From: Marivirga tractuosa DSM 4126
GTDB lineage: Bacteria > Bacteroidota > Bacteroidia > Cytophagales > Cyclobacteriaceae
Assembly (NCBI RefSeq): GCF_000183425.1
Contig: NC_014759.1
Coordinates: 2,139,001 to 2,203,000, forward strand
DNA: 64,000 bases
Direction of reading: 5' to 3'
Part shown: positions 41,756-51,104 of the stretch, in pieces
How the letters are laid out: each line of letters begins with the position of its first letter
Numbering within the stretch: the first letter of the stretch is position 1
Position numbers and translations under genes: made by a program
Notes under the pieces: generated by a model
Told to the model about the DNA's origin: nothing
Database searches by the model: none
The model's input: only the letters and a program-made list of their open reading frames with translations

Positions 41756-43927
41756 TTGAAATTAAAATTTCTATATATAGCCCTAATTATCTTATTGAGC
41801 TCTAAACTGATGGCACAATCAGAAAGCGACAGTTTAAGATCAAAATTGATTGCCGCAAAAGGTGAAGAGAGAATTAATATTTTACATTCCCTAATTTTTA
41901 AAACTTGGTTAAACTATCCAGATTCGGCTCTTAAATATGCCGAGCAAGCTTTACTTCTGTCTCAAAAGGTAGGTGATACAAAAAATATATCAAAATCCTT
42001 ACGGCTTTTGGGAGGAACTTACAATTACAAAGGGGAATTTGAAACTTCACTAGAATACAACTTAAGAGCTCTTAAAATAGCAAATCAAATCAACGACTCC
42101 ATCCTGATCCACAATGCATTAAACAATATCGGTTTTGTTTATATCAGTTTAGGAAATTATCAAAATGCATTAGAATATTTAGTGAGATCTTATGAATTAA
42201 AGCAAGAGTTAGGGGTGAATTATGGATTAGAACATACGTTAAATAATATTGGCTTAGTTTACGCACAAGCCAATATGTTTGATAGTGCTATTCATTATTT
42301 TAATAGAGGATTAAAAGTTGCCCAAGACAATGATGATTTCAACATAGTAATTTATTCACAAAACAATATGGGGAATCTACATCTAGCTCAAAAAAATTAT
42401 GATAGAGCTGGAATGTACTTCAACTCCTCCCTGTCTCTAGTTGAAAGCTATGAAAACAAAAACTGGGAGTCCGTAGCCTTGCAAGGGATGGGGCAAGTTG
42501 CTATGGCACAAGGCAAATATGACTCAGCTGAATATTACTATAATCAATCATTAAGAATCAGAAAAGAGATAAGCGAACAAAAAGGCATAGCTGAAATCTA
42601 TCTTCTAAAAGCAGAAGTTCTAATTTTAAAAGATGAAACTGATAAGGCATTAAACTTACTTAATCAATGTGATTCTATTGCCCAGAAAATTAAAGCGAAA
42701 GATTTGGTATTGGGAATTTATAGGGTTTGTGCCGAATTGTACAAAAAGAAAGGCAACACCCCCTTGTCAAATGAATATCTGGAAAAATTTATCTCCCTTA
42801 AAGACTCATTGTATCTTGACGCACTAGAAAGAAACCTATCTTTAATTCCTTTGAAACTTGAGGAAAATGAAAACAGAATGAAATTGCAGGAAAGTGAAAT
42901 CGCCTTAAAAGAAAAAAGCTTTCAAAATTTAGTGTACATTTCCCTCCTTATCTTAGTCACTCCCTTTTCATTCCTGATGATATTGATTTATCAGCGAAAT
43001 AAGAAGATCAACAGCACATTGAAGAAACAAAATGACAAGGTAGAAGCCCAAAAGGAAGAAATTGAAACTCAAAAAGAATACTTAGAAACCAATCTTAATG
43101 AATTAGAAAGAGCAAAAAATGTAATCAGCCAACAAAAAGATGAATTAGAAATTTTAAATCAACAATTAGCCGGAACAGTTGACAAACGGAATTACGAATT
43201 AAAAAAGGTAAATGAGAGATTGCGTACGACAAGCTTAGAATTAGATAATTTCATTTATAAGTCTTCTCACGATATCAAAGGGCCAATTGTTAGGTTGATG
43301 GGTATTTGTGATTTAGCTATGAAGGATGTAAACGATGCTAAAGCGCTAGAATACTTCAGCATGCTTGATAAAGCCGCTCTTAGGCTCAATGTGATAATTG
43401 AAGAGTTGAAATTGATAAGTGAATTAAACGACAAAGCTGTTGAGCATTCATTAATAGATTTCAAATCAATAGTTCAGGAATGTTTTAATGAAGTTGCTTA
43501 CATTGAAAACATTAACGAATTTAATCTAGACATTAAAATTGAAGATCATTTAGTTTATTATTCGGATGAGGCATTGGTTCGCCTGATTATCTTCAATATG
43601 CTGCAAAATTCTTTACAGTTTATGAAAAGCGAGCAATCTAAAGATTACAAAATTGGATTTTATATCACCGATGACCCCAAAAATATACATATAAGCTTCA
43701 AACTTTTTGACCTAAAACTGTTAGATGCCGAAACTTCCAAACTTGTTAGTAGTTTTTCAAAAGCTCAAAGCAAGTTTGAAAACATCAGTATTGGGCTTTA
43801 TACAGTCAAACAGTGTATTCAAAAATTATCGGGCAGTTTCAACATGATTCTAGAAGAAAAAGAGCATACTAAATTTGAAATTCAACTGCCAAAAAAATTG
43901 AATTCTATTTCGGAAAAAAGTCCATGA
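41756..43927 (+). CDS. TPR-containing membrane histidine-kinase-like sensor (divergent ATPase domain)
   Basis: This 723-residue protein has a signal peptide (about 1-20), then six or more tetratricopeptide repeats (about 35-330; NNIGFVYISLGNYQNALEYL is one). A membrane helix follows at about 388-408, then a coiled coil (410-480), a HisKA-like segment with phosphoacceptor H in IYKSSHDIKGPIVRL, and an ATPase-like region. The N-box (FNMLQNSLQFMK) and a G2-like SIGLYTVKQC are present. The G1 DxGxG motif is not recognisable (SFKLFDLKLLD), so kinase activity is uncertain. The start codon is non-ATG (TTG at 41756; ATT at 41747 is possible), because the first Met codon lies inside the signal peptide. 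The gene meets the DUF5686 gene tail to tail with no gap. Confidence 0.8.
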   Translation: MKLKFLYIALIILLSSKLMAQSESDSLRSKLIAAKGEERINILHSLIFKTWLNYPDSALKYAEQALLLSQKVGDTKNISKSLRLLGGTYNYKGEFETSLEYNLRALKIANQINDSILIHNALNNIGFVYISLGNYQNALEYLVRSYELKQELGVNYGLEHTLNNIGLVYAQANMFDSAIHYFNRGLKVAQDNDDFNIVIYSQNNMGNLHLAQKNYDRAGMYFNSSLSLVESYENKNWESVALQGMGQVAMAQGKYDSAEYYYNQSLRIRKEISEQKGIAEIYLLKAEVLILKDETDKALNLLNQCDSIAQKIKAKDLVLGIYRVCAELYKKKGNTPLSNEYLEKFISLKDSLYLDALERNLSLIPLKLEENENRMKLQESEIALKEKSFQNLVYISLLILVTPFSFLMILIYQRNKKINSTLKKQNDKVEAQKEEIETQKEYLETNLNELERAKNVISQQKDELEILNQQLAGTVDKRNYELKKVNERLRTTSLELDNFIYKSSHDIKGPIVRLMGICDLAMKDVNDAKALEYFSMLDKAALRLNVIIEELKLISELNDKAVEHSLIDFKSIVQECFNEVAYIENINEFNLDIKIEDHLVYYSDEALVRLIIFNMLQNSLQFMKSEQSKDYKIGFYITDDPKNIHISFKLFDLKLLDAETSKLVSSFSKAQSKFENISIGLYTVKQCIQKLSGSFNMILEEKEHTKFEIQLPKKLNSISEKSP

Positions 43928-46600
43928 TTATTCATCATCGCTTACATTAATTGACATATCACCTCCAAGTGAGGTGGAAATCCCTACTCTAACTCCCCAT
44001 CCTCTATATTGGAAATCCTCATACTGAGTGGCTATTTCTATACGGAAAAGATTGATTATCCCTTCTACTGAATAGCCTAACTCTGAATAGTTTTTACTAT
44101 CGGGAGTATACAAATAGTTGATAAAAACTCCTTCTTTCAATCCCATAAATCGGGTGGCTGGAATTTGAGTAATCATTAATTTTCTGAATCGGTGGAAAAG
44201 GAAATTCTGGACATAAAACTGATCCGTACTAAATCGGTAATAGTCCAATAGTCTAAAGGACTTCACAGGATCCGCTTGAGTGATGAAAGAACGATTACCC
44301 GGAAAATGAGCATAATCCATAAATCCTAATGCGTTATTATTTAAAAACCCTCCAACATTGGTATTTATATAAGTCCTGCCCTTTGCACCAAAATCAAACT
44401 CATCACGATAACCTAGCTCAAGCCTGTCAAAATCCACTTCACTTCCAGCCAAATTTTTAAATCCCTTAAAATATTCAAATGAAAAGCGAGTATCTCTAGT
44501 AAATTGTGGACGCCTGACATTGTTACGGATCACATATTTTACAAAGGGTTTATAATAAGCCTTGAAATTAGCAGTCAGTGCTTTCTGACCATCAAAGTCT
44601 TCAATGGGATTAATATTTACCGGAAAATTAGGAGTAAATTCTCTTTTCCAATCAACCGTTCGAAAATCAGCATTATTCAATAATCGATTTCGTTCTTCAT
44701 ATTCAATTTCACCTTCTATATCAAAACTGGCGGAAAATCTTCTTGTAAAATTTAATCTCAGGAAATCCTTTTCATAGATTTTCATGAAATTCTGTTCCCA
44801 AAGCGTAGTGAAACTGGTATTGATCAAAGGTTCAACAGCTGGTGCATTATTGAATTGCTCCACATATCGCCCAACCCTAAATGCAACTTCTCCCTTCTTA
44901 TACTGATATTTTGCTAATAGTTTACCTGTCACCACATTTCGGGCAACTGAATAACGAAAGGTCGGTTTTATCAAGGCATAGGAACTCCAATTGAAATAAC
45001 TTCTATCAATTTCATCATTTTCTCTAGTAGTATCATATCGAATTGGTAGTATTTTCTTTAGACCAATACTATAATCCATGTTTAGCCCTTCTACCGTATT
45101 ATATTGAATATTAAGGATTGGATTATAAATTTTAAACCTCCATTGCTTCAAACTGTCCAAATAATAGCGTCCTCCTAGCAGGATATCCGTAATCTGGAAA
45201 CTTGACTTTTTGACATTTGCAATAGAATCTTTTTCAGCCTTTTGATCTTGAATAATATTTAAACTATCAACCTTGGCATAACCTCTGGCTTCATCAGATG
45301 AAAGTGGTATGGGCCGTACTTGTGCCCAAAATGTTGAATCCTGATTGTATGCCCCTGAATCAACTTTAAAATTATAAACCCCAATAACATCTTGTTTAGC
45401 TAAAGAATCCTGTTGAGTCTTTTTATAATCCTTCATTATACCCGATAAATCTTCAGACTTTACTACTATTTCTTCTTCCTTTTTTGCTTCCTGAAGTTGA
45501 GAAACTTCTTCTAAAATATCTTCCTTCATTCTGCCTTGCTGATCATCATCCTTATCCAAAATTCTAAGCTTTTGCGGCAAAGCAGGGTTCAATTCAATGC
45601 TGTAATTGCTCATTGAAGCCAAGTACTTCCCTTTAAAACCAAATCCCATAGGGTCTCCATTAAAATCAAATTGGTGAGTTATGGGCATCCAAGCCAAATC
45701 ATTGATCTTTTGATATACCTGCCGAATCCTAACTTTTATTCCAAGATCAATCTGCGCATTCAGGTCGACCCTAAATAAGGCCCAGTCTTCTTCCACTAAT
45801 TGTATTTCTCCTTCAAATACATTTGGAGCTGGCACTTTAGGTATTACTTTTATCTTATTAATTAGATTATTCCCATCCATAAAAGCTCCCAAATGCTTAA
45901 ATCGATAATATCGAAAAGCTTTGGATGAAAGCGGGGAAATAACGGAAGCAATTTCATCTTGATAAAAACTCCCCGCAATGAAACGCATAGGATTTGCATT
46001 GATATCTGTTTTTTTGGAGGCGTAAATAGAAACTACCTTTTCAGAAAACTGATTGGGCCTTCTGTAGCTTACTTCGCTTACAGATTCCGTAATAATGATT
46101 GTTTCTTCATCTATTCCTTCTCTTTTTAAAACACTCGTCATATAAAAAGGAATATCTACAACCTCTAGTTTCCCTTTTACATAGACCCGAGCTGAATAAG
46201 CATCAATTTGTTGGCGATGGTAACTACTTTTGGCTATGGCTTTTCGCATCATCCAGTTAGCAGGATCAGTTGCTTTGGCTGATGTAGTTACTTCATCTAA
46301 TAACAGACTTTGTTTTGGAAGTACTACATCCAACTTTAAATTCTCATTGGCAACAGTAATTTTCTTTATGACCGTTTCATAACCAACAAATTTATATTGA
46401 AGCGTATAGTCGCCCGGCTTTAGCTGTAATTCGTAATATGCTTCTTGATTAGTGGAAGTTCCTGATCCCGTTTGCTCTACATAAATAGTAGCAAACGATA
46501 GGGCTTCACCATCATCTCCATACACAACACCTCTCACACCCTGAGCCTTAATTTGAAAGATAAAACAGATTAGTATACAGAGGGTAAGATATTTCTTCAT
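43928..46600 (-). CDS. DUF5686 outer-membrane protein with carboxypeptidase regulatory-like domain
   Basis: This 890-residue exported protein has a signal peptide of about 20 residues ending IKAQ. A CarboxypepD_reg-like domain follows (about 22-105; GVVYGDDGEALSFATIYVEQ). The long DUF5686 region includes LPKQSLLLDEVTTSAKATDP and NWMMRKAIAKSSYHRQQIDAY. The C-terminal half is rich in amphipathic strands ending GISTSLGGDMSINVSDDE and is likely an outer-membrane barrel. The family is specific to Bacteroidota and lacks a known function. I used the ATG at 46600; a TTG at 46612 is the alternative. Confidence 0.85.
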   Translation of the reverse strand: MKKYLTLCILICFIFQIKAQGVRGVVYGDDGEALSFATIYVEQTGSGTSTNQEAYYELQLKPGDYTLQYKFVGYETVIKKITVANENLKLDVVLPKQSLLLDEVTTSAKATDPANWMMRKAIAKSSYHRQQIDAYSARVYVKGKLEVVDIPFYMTSVLKREGIDEETIIITESVSEVSYRRPNQFSEKVVSIYASKKTDINANPMRFIAGSFYQDEIASVISPLSSKAFRYYRFKHLGAFMDGNNLINKIKVIPKVPAPNVFEGEIQLVEEDWALFRVDLNAQIDLGIKVRIRQVYQKINDLAWMPITHQFDFNGDPMGFGFKGKYLASMSNYSIELNPALPQKLRILDKDDDQQGRMKEDILEEVSQLQEAKKEEEIVVKSEDLSGIMKDYKKTQQDSLAKQDVIGVYNFKVDSGAYNQDSTFWAQVRPIPLSSDEARGYAKVDSLNIIQDQKAEKDSIANVKKSSFQITDILLGGRYYLDSLKQWRFKIYNPILNIQYNTVEGLNMDYSIGLKKILPIRYDTTRENDEIDRSYFNWSSYALIKPTFRYSVARNVVTGKLLAKYQYKKGEVAFRVGRYVEQFNNAPAVEPLINTSFTTLWEQNFMKIYEKDFLRLNFTRRFSASFDIEGEIEYEERNRLLNNADFRTVDWKREFTPNFPVNINPIEDFDGQKALTANFKAYYKPFVKYVIRNNVRRPQFTRDTRFSFEYFKGFKNLAGSEVDFDRLELGYRDEFDFGAKGRTYINTNVGGFLNNNALGFMDYAHFPGNRSFITQADPVKSFRLLDYYRFSTDQFYVQNFLFHRFRKLMITQIPATRFMGLKEGVFINYLYTPDSKNYSELGYSVEGIINLFRIEIATQYEDFQYRGWGVRVGISTSLGGDMSINVSDDE

Positions 46601-46668
46601 AAAATGATGCAAATGTGGTTCAAGATATTAATTGTAAGGATGAAAGTTCAAGCCTAAAAGTTAAAAAC

Positions 46669-47247
46669 TTATATATAAAGTTTCTTTCCTTTTATTCTAT
46701 CTAAAACCGCATCAGGTACTAAATATTTCACAGAGCGATTATTTTTTATGGACTTTCTGATAAAGGTAGCAGAAATATCCATCATTGGAGCTTCTACAAA
46801 ACGAACATTCTCATGCTCTTTCAATTCAGAATTTTTAGCATTTGGCCGTGGGTAAACCAACAAACCATAATCTCTCAATATGATATCGCTATTCTTCCAC
46901 TTAGGAAAACTTTTCAAATTATCTTCTCCGATGATTAACTTAAAATTATGATTAGGATTTTGATCTGTTAAATATGCTAAAGTATCTGCCGTGTAGCTTG
47001 GTTTAGGCATATTGAATTCAATATCCGTAACTTTCATATGGAAATGATCACCTATAGCTGCTTGAACCAAGTCATATCGATCAAATTCGTGTGCCAGTGA
47101 TTTCTGCTTTTTAAATGGGCTTTGGGGGGAAACAACAAACCAAACCTCATCTACATCAGGCTCCTCCAACATGGTGTTGGCAATAATTAAATGCCCCACA
47201 TGAATTGGGTTAAATGAACCAAAAAATAGACCTACGTTTTTATTCAT
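46669..47247 (-). CDS. nadD: Nicotinate-nucleotide adenylyltransferase
   Basis: This 192-residue nucleotidyltransferase makes deamido-NAD from NaMN and ATP in NAD biosynthesis. The (H/T)xGH-type motif is in GLFFGSFNPIHVGHLIIANT, the substrate-binding WFVVSPQSPFKK loop follows, and SATFIRKSI is the ISxTxxR motif. The ATG at 47247 begins directly at MNKNVGLFFGSF and lies 4 bp after the gmk stop, whereas an upstream start at 47316 would overlap gmk. It is the last gene of the sigma/zinc-finger/gmk/nadD operon. Confidence 0.95.
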   Translation of the reverse strand: MNKNVGLFFGSFNPIHVGHLIIANTMLEEPDVDEVWFVVSPQSPFKKQKSLAHEFDRYDLVQAAIGDHFHMKVTDIEFNMPKPSYTADTLAYLTDQNPNHNFKLIIGEDNLKSFPKWKNSDIILRDYGLLVYPRPNAKNSELKEHENVRFVEAPMMDISATFIRKSIKNNRSVKYLVPDAVLDRIKGKKLYI

Positions 47248-47251
47248 AATT

Positions 47252-47827
47252 TTATTTACCAATAAAACCAGCCACCATATCTTCTGCTTTTTTGAGAGAG
47301 GTTGGTAAATCCTCATTTACCAAAGTTACATCAAACTCCTTTTCAAAAGTCATTTCGAATTTAGCTTTATACATACGTTGAGACAAACTCGATGACGATT
47401 CAGAGTTACGCTTTTTCAATCTTTCTTCCAAAACTTCAAGTGAAGGTACTTTAACGAACACGGCTAATGCGTCATCTCCAAAATATTTCTTGAGTTTTAA
47501 ACCGCCTTTTACATCCACATCAAAAATAACTGCTCTACCTGAATCCCAAATTCTTTGCACTTCTTCTTTTAAGGTACCATAAAAATTCCCTTCATAGACT
47601 TCCTCCCACTCTACAAATTCCTCTTTGTCTATGCGTTTTTTAAATTCTTCTGGGGTCAGGAAATAATAATCAACGCCATCAACCTCTGTTCTACCTCTTT
47701 TATCGCGTGTGCAAGCAGAAATAGAAAAACCTAGCTCAGGATGTTGATCTAATAAATGTTGGACTATAGTGGTTTTACCAGCTCCGGATGGTGCTGAGAA
47801 GATAATTGCTTTACCGTTATTCTTCAT
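47252..47827 (-). CDS. gmk: Guanylate kinase
   Basis: This 191-residue enzyme phosphorylates GMP to GDP. The P-loop is [12 protein letters not shown], the GMP-binding segments include [22 protein letters not shown] residues ([19 protein letters not shown]) and [13 protein letters not shown], and the lid carries [17 protein letters not shown]. The length is normal. Its ATG overlaps the TGA of the zinc-finger gene (ATGA), so translation is coupled. Confidence 0.97.
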   Translation of the reverse strand: MKNNGKAIIFSAPSGAGKTTIVQHLLDQHPELGFSISACTRDKRGRTEVDGVDYYFLTPEEFKKRIDKEEFVEWEEVYEGNFYGTLKEEVQRIWDSGRAVIFDVDVKGGLKLKKYFGDDALAVFVKVPSLEVLEERLKKRNSESSSSLSQRMYKAKFEMTFEKEFDVTLVNEDLPTSLKKAEDMVAGFIGK

Positions 47828-48072
47828 TTGATGGAAGCTGCTGTGTCAGAAATTTTATTTTGGATGGAGTTTACCAAATCCTTGGGAGTGCCGTTAGCTT
47901 TGACGTGGCTTTTGAGACTTTCTTTGATTACTTTACTCAATAAATACTCTTCTCTGCAACTTTCGCATTCTTCAAGATGCTTCATCAACTCCTGATGTTG
48001 CTCTTTTGTAGCTTGTCCATCAATTACTAGTTGTAATAATTCTGTACACGCTTGGTTTTGCTCAACTTCCAT
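47824..48072 (-). CDS. Zinc-finger anti-sigma-factor-like protein
   Basis: This 82-residue soluble protein has a zf-HC2/ZAS-type motif. Cys9 (QACTELL) is followed by the H-x3-C-x2-C cluster in [11 protein letters not shown]. The rest is helical ([15 protein letters not shown]). ZAS domains bind ECF sigma factors and release them on redox or other cues. It lies 88 bp downstream of an ECF sigma gene on the same strand and is the natural partner. There is no membrane helix, so it would be a cytoplasmic regulator. The anti-sigma role is inferred from motif and position. Confidence 0.8.
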   Translation of the reverse strand: MEVEQNQACTELLQLVIDGQATKEQHQELMKHLEECESCREEYLLSKVIKESLKSHVKANGTPKDLVNSIQNKISDTAASIK

Positions 48073-48160
48073 GGTTTGCTTTTTTATTAAAAAATTAGGC
48101 GATTACCTTTTTATTCCACAAATATGCCCAAAGTTTCTTTCACCTAAAAATCTCCTATAA

Positions 48161-48733
48161 TTATTTTCGCTTATCCTTATAGCCTAAGGAACTAGCATAT
48201 TGCTTAAGCTTCTCTTTCAATAAATTTCTGGCTCTGTGCAATCGACTTCTGACAGTTCCTATGGGGATATCCAATATCTTGGCCATCTCTTCATAAGTGA
48301 AGCCTTCCAAATCACACAAAATAATAACGGTTCTGAAATCGACATCAAGTGAATTAAGTGCATTTGTGATCTCATCCCCTATTAAATGCTGAACAGTTTC
48401 AACCCTAAGGTCTGTTGTAATATTTTCATTCACAGAATCAGAATTATAGAACGACTCCACTTCCTGATAATCGACCTTATTCGGCTGTTTACTTTTCTTC
48501 CTATAATTATTTATGAAGCTGTTCTTCAAGATTCGAAACAGCCAAGCTTTTGCATTGGTTCCCGTTTCAAAAGAATTGATGAATCTATAGGCTTTCATGA
48601 AGGTTTCTTGCACCAAATCTTTGGCATCGTCCTCATCCAAAGTTAACCTAAATGCGAAATTATACATCGCATCAACATGCGGCATAAATTCCTCATTAAA
48701 TACTCTTTTCTTATCTTTGCTTTCGTATGACAT
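48161..48733 (-). CDS. ECF-type RNA polymerase sigma factor
   Basis: This 190-residue sigma-70 family protein is of ECF type. Region 2 covers about 15-85 (MYNFAFRLTLDEDDAKDLVQ, ETFMKAYRFI, TNAKAWLFRILKNSFINNYR). Region 4 covers about 125-180 (LDVDFRTVIILCDLEGFTYE, EMAKILDIPIGTVRSRLHRA). Region 3 is absent. It recruits polymerase to stress-type promoters. I chose the ATG at 48733; a GTG at 48745 would add four residues. It is first in the operon with the putative anti-sigma, gmk and nadD. Confidence 0.93.
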   Translation of the reverse strand: MSYESKDKKRVFNEEFMPHVDAMYNFAFRLTLDEDDAKDLVQETFMKAYRFINSFETGTNAKAWLFRILKNSFINNYRKKSKQPNKVDYQEVESFYNSDSVNENITTDLRVETVQHLIGDEITNALNSLDVDFRTVIILCDLEGFTYEEMAKILDIPIGTVRSRLHRARNLLKEKLKQYASSLGYKDKRK

Positions 48734-48827
48734 ACGCTCTCCCACAGACTAGTTTAATTACTGTATATAACCGAAAAATGGAGAGAAGGTTATACCTGTC
48801 AATTCTTAATTTTATATAAATTCTATT

Positions 48828-49940
48828 ATGAATATTCTTATTCTTTGTGCACAGGGCGGTGTGGCTGGTTCTACTTACAGTATTTCCTATTTAGCTAAAG
48901 GGTTGGCTGATAGGAACCACAATGTTTTTTTAGGCTTGAAAAAGGACACTTTTCTGGATAGCTTAATCGAGGATTCTAAAGTTAAAAGAGTCTATTTGCC
49001 ATTTAGAAGCAAAACGGATAAAATTACTAGGAACATAATCAAAGAATTAATTGAGAAAGAAAATATTCAAATCATTAATGCACAGTCTTCTAAAGACCGC
49101 TATGTTGGGCCATTGGTGAATTTCTTGTATGGTAAAAAAGTTAAAATAGTTCAAACAAGAAGACAAAACCCTAAGAAAATGATAGGGTTAAACAAATTTT
49201 TCCAAAATGTTTTCAATAATTACTTCTGCGATAAAGTAGTGGTGGTTAGTGAAGCTCTAAGGAAAATTTTTATTGAAAGAGGAATTCATCAAGATAAGCT
49301 TAAAGTGATCCATAATGGCACTCCAACTGATCAATATCAACCCAACTTAAAACTAAGAAAAAAACTACAAGAGGAATTAGGCTACACGGATGAGGATATT
49401 GTGATAGGCTGTGTGTCTCGATATAAGAATCAACCCCAACTAGTAAAAGCTCTTCAGTTTTTACCTAAAGAATGGAAAGTACTTTACGTTGGTTTGGACG
49501 AGGAAAATTACAGAAACAGATTTCCAAATGAACCAGACATCCACGATGTTCCTCAAGAAGTGAAGTGCTTAGGAATAGTCAATAATAAAGCTACTGTTAT
49601 TCAATACTATACTCTGATGACCGTAAACGTATTACCCTCCACCATGGATGGCTTTGGATTAACTTTGGTAGAAAGTATGGCAATGGACACACCTGTGGTG
49701 GCGACAAATTATGCGGGGATACCTGATGTAGTACAACATGAAGAAAATGGATTGCTATATGAAAACGAAGATTACCAGGACTTTGCCCATCAAATAAAAC
49801 GCTTAGTTGAAGATCAGGCTTTAAGACAAAACATTTTGGAAAATGGAAGAAAAACTGCCTTTGAAACTTTTTCGATAGAAAATACACTAAACAAACATGA
49901 GGACTTTTTTACGGGTTTAATCAAAAGCCATCTCGTCTAA
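48828..49940 (+). CDS. GT4-family glycosyltransferase
   Basis: This 370-residue GT-B glycosyltransferase has an N-terminal Rossmann domain opening with LILCAQGGVAGSTYSISYLA. The C-terminal domain carries IVIGCVSRYKNQPQLVKALQ and the nucleotide-sugar motif E-x7-E in LVESMAMDTPVVATNYAGIP. It transfers a sugar from an NDP donor to a glycan or lipid acceptor. It has no membrane helix. It opens a glycosyltransferase-rich region (48828-54806) for surface polysaccharide or lipopolysaccharide. Donor and acceptor cannot be assigned. Confidence 0.88.
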   Translation: MNILILCAQGGVAGSTYSISYLAKGLADRNHNVFLGLKKDTFLDSLIEDSKVKRVYLPFRSKTDKITRNIIKELIEKENIQIINAQSSKDRYVGPLVNFLYGKKVKIVQTRRQNPKKMIGLNKFFQNVFNNYFCDKVVVVSEALRKIFIERGIHQDKLKVIHNGTPTDQYQPNLKLRKKLQEELGYTDEDIVIGCVSRYKNQPQLVKALQFLPKEWKVLYVGLDEENYRNRFPNEPDIHDVPQEVKCLGIVNNKATVIQYYTLMTVNVLPSTMDGFGLTLVESMAMDTPVVATNYAGIPDVVQHEENGLLYENEDYQDFAHQIKRLVEDQALRQNILENGRKTAFETFSIENTLNKHEDFFTGLIKSHLV

Positions 49941-50002
49941 ATAAAAGCGATAAAAGCACATAATTTACAATTTTTTGTATCTATAATTCGAATGAATACC
50001 CT

Positions 50003-50010
50003 TACATTTG
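50003..50010 (+). promoter_or_regulatory. Candidate -7 promoter element (TAnnTTTG) for the second glycosyltransferase gene
   Basis: TACATTTG fits the Bacteroidota -7 box and lies 31 bp before the ATG at 50042. The nearest upstream TTTG (49974-49977) is 25 bp away, further than the usual 19-21, so this is a partial match. Confidence 0.35.
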
Positions 50011-50041
50011 ATTAAATTTACGCCTCTAATTTGGAATTGAG

Positions 50042-51091
50042 ATGAATATATTATTTGCCGGCAAATCCGACTTCAACTATAATAGAGTTCAAGTTTTATT
50101 GAGCGGTTTAAAGAAAATACCCAATGTTAATATAGATTACTTCTCTATTCCAAAAAGAAGCAGCTTTGATAAAAACAAGTTTCAATTAAAGGCCGATTGG
50201 GCAGATTACATTTTTATTCCACCTTTCCGACATAAAGATGTTGGATTTATCAAAAATCATACTAAAACACCTGTCATTTTTGATCCTTTAATATCCAAAT
50301 ACTTAACCAAACTGGATTATGGTCATTTTTGGAAATTACCTATTAAATTCTTTCTAGATAAAATACCTTTCCAAAAAGCTGACGTTCTACTAACCGACAC
50401 AAAGGCTCATAGAGAATACTTCATCAGAAAATTCAGTTTGAATCGTGACAAGGTGTATCATCTATATATAGGATCAGATACCGATCTGTTCTTTCCTGAT
50501 GAAGAATCAAATGATAAAAAAAAGATTTTTACTGTAGGTTTTTACGGCAGTTTTGTACCCTTACAAGGGGTAAAAAAGATTATTGAGGCTGCCAACATCT
50601 TGAAAGATCATATTGACATCAAATTTGAACTTATTGGAGGTGGCTATACTTTCAAAAAGGCAAAACAAAAATCAGAAAAATACGGACTTTCTAACATTAG
50701 ATTTCGAGGTAGAGTGGAATATAATGAATTAAATGAGATCATAAATTCTTTTGATGTTTGCCTTGGAATTTTCGGAGATTCAGAGAAAGCAAATTTAGTC
50801 ATCCCTAATAAAATCTATCATTATGCTTCAATAGGGAAAACTATCATTACCCGAGAGAGTACTGCGATTAAAGAGATTTTTACCAACCGAGAGAATATTA
50901 TACTTATCGAAAATACAGCAACTGATTTAGCAAATGCAATACTAAAAGCAAAAGAAAACAGCCTACTACTAAAAACATTAGGAACTAATGCCTATCAACT
51001 GATATTGAAAAGTTATAATTCTGTTCAAATTGCTAATCATCTCCTAAACATTATAGCTGAATTCGAAAAGTCCTCAAAAACTACTAAGTGA
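50042..51091 (+). CDS. Glycosyltransferase (GT-B, GT4-like)
   Basis: This 349-residue protein has an N-terminal domain starting MNILFAGKSDFNYNRVQVLL and a C-terminal GT4-like domain with TVGFYGSFVPLQGVKKIIEA, FRGRVEYNELNEIINSFDVC and NKIYHYASIGKTIITRESTA. The E-x7-E motif is replaced by a divergent version, so the donor site is unusual. A predicted hairpin covers the last codons. The acceptor is unknown. It belongs to the surface-glycan cluster. Confidence 0.75.
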   Translation: MNILFAGKSDFNYNRVQVLLSGLKKIPNVNIDYFSIPKRSSFDKNKFQLKADWADYIFIPPFRHKDVGFIKNHTKTPVIFDPLISKYLTKLDYGHFWKLPIKFFLDKIPFQKADVLLTDTKAHREYFIRKFSLNRDKVYHLYIGSDTDLFFPDEESNDKKKIFTVGFYGSFVPLQGVKKIIEAANILKDHIDIKFELIGGGYTFKKAKQKSEKYGLSNIRFRGRVEYNELNEIINSFDVCLGIFGDSEKANLVIPNKIYHYASIGKTIITRESTAIKEIFTNRENIILIENTATDLANAILKAKENSLLLKTLGTNAYQLILKSYNSVQIANHLLNIIAEFEKSSKTTK

Positions 51092-51099
51092 GGACTTTT
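51066..51099. terminator. Terminator hairpin overlapping the end of the glycosyltransferase gene
   Basis: The stem AAAAGTCCTC (51066-51075) pairs with GAGGACTTTT (51090-51099). The left arm and loop lie inside the last codons and the right arm covers the stop codon (51089-51091). T-rich sequence follows on the plus strand. The convergent FkbM gene stops at 51105, so it could serve both directions. Confidence 0.7.
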
Positions 51100-51104
51100 A
51101 TTTC

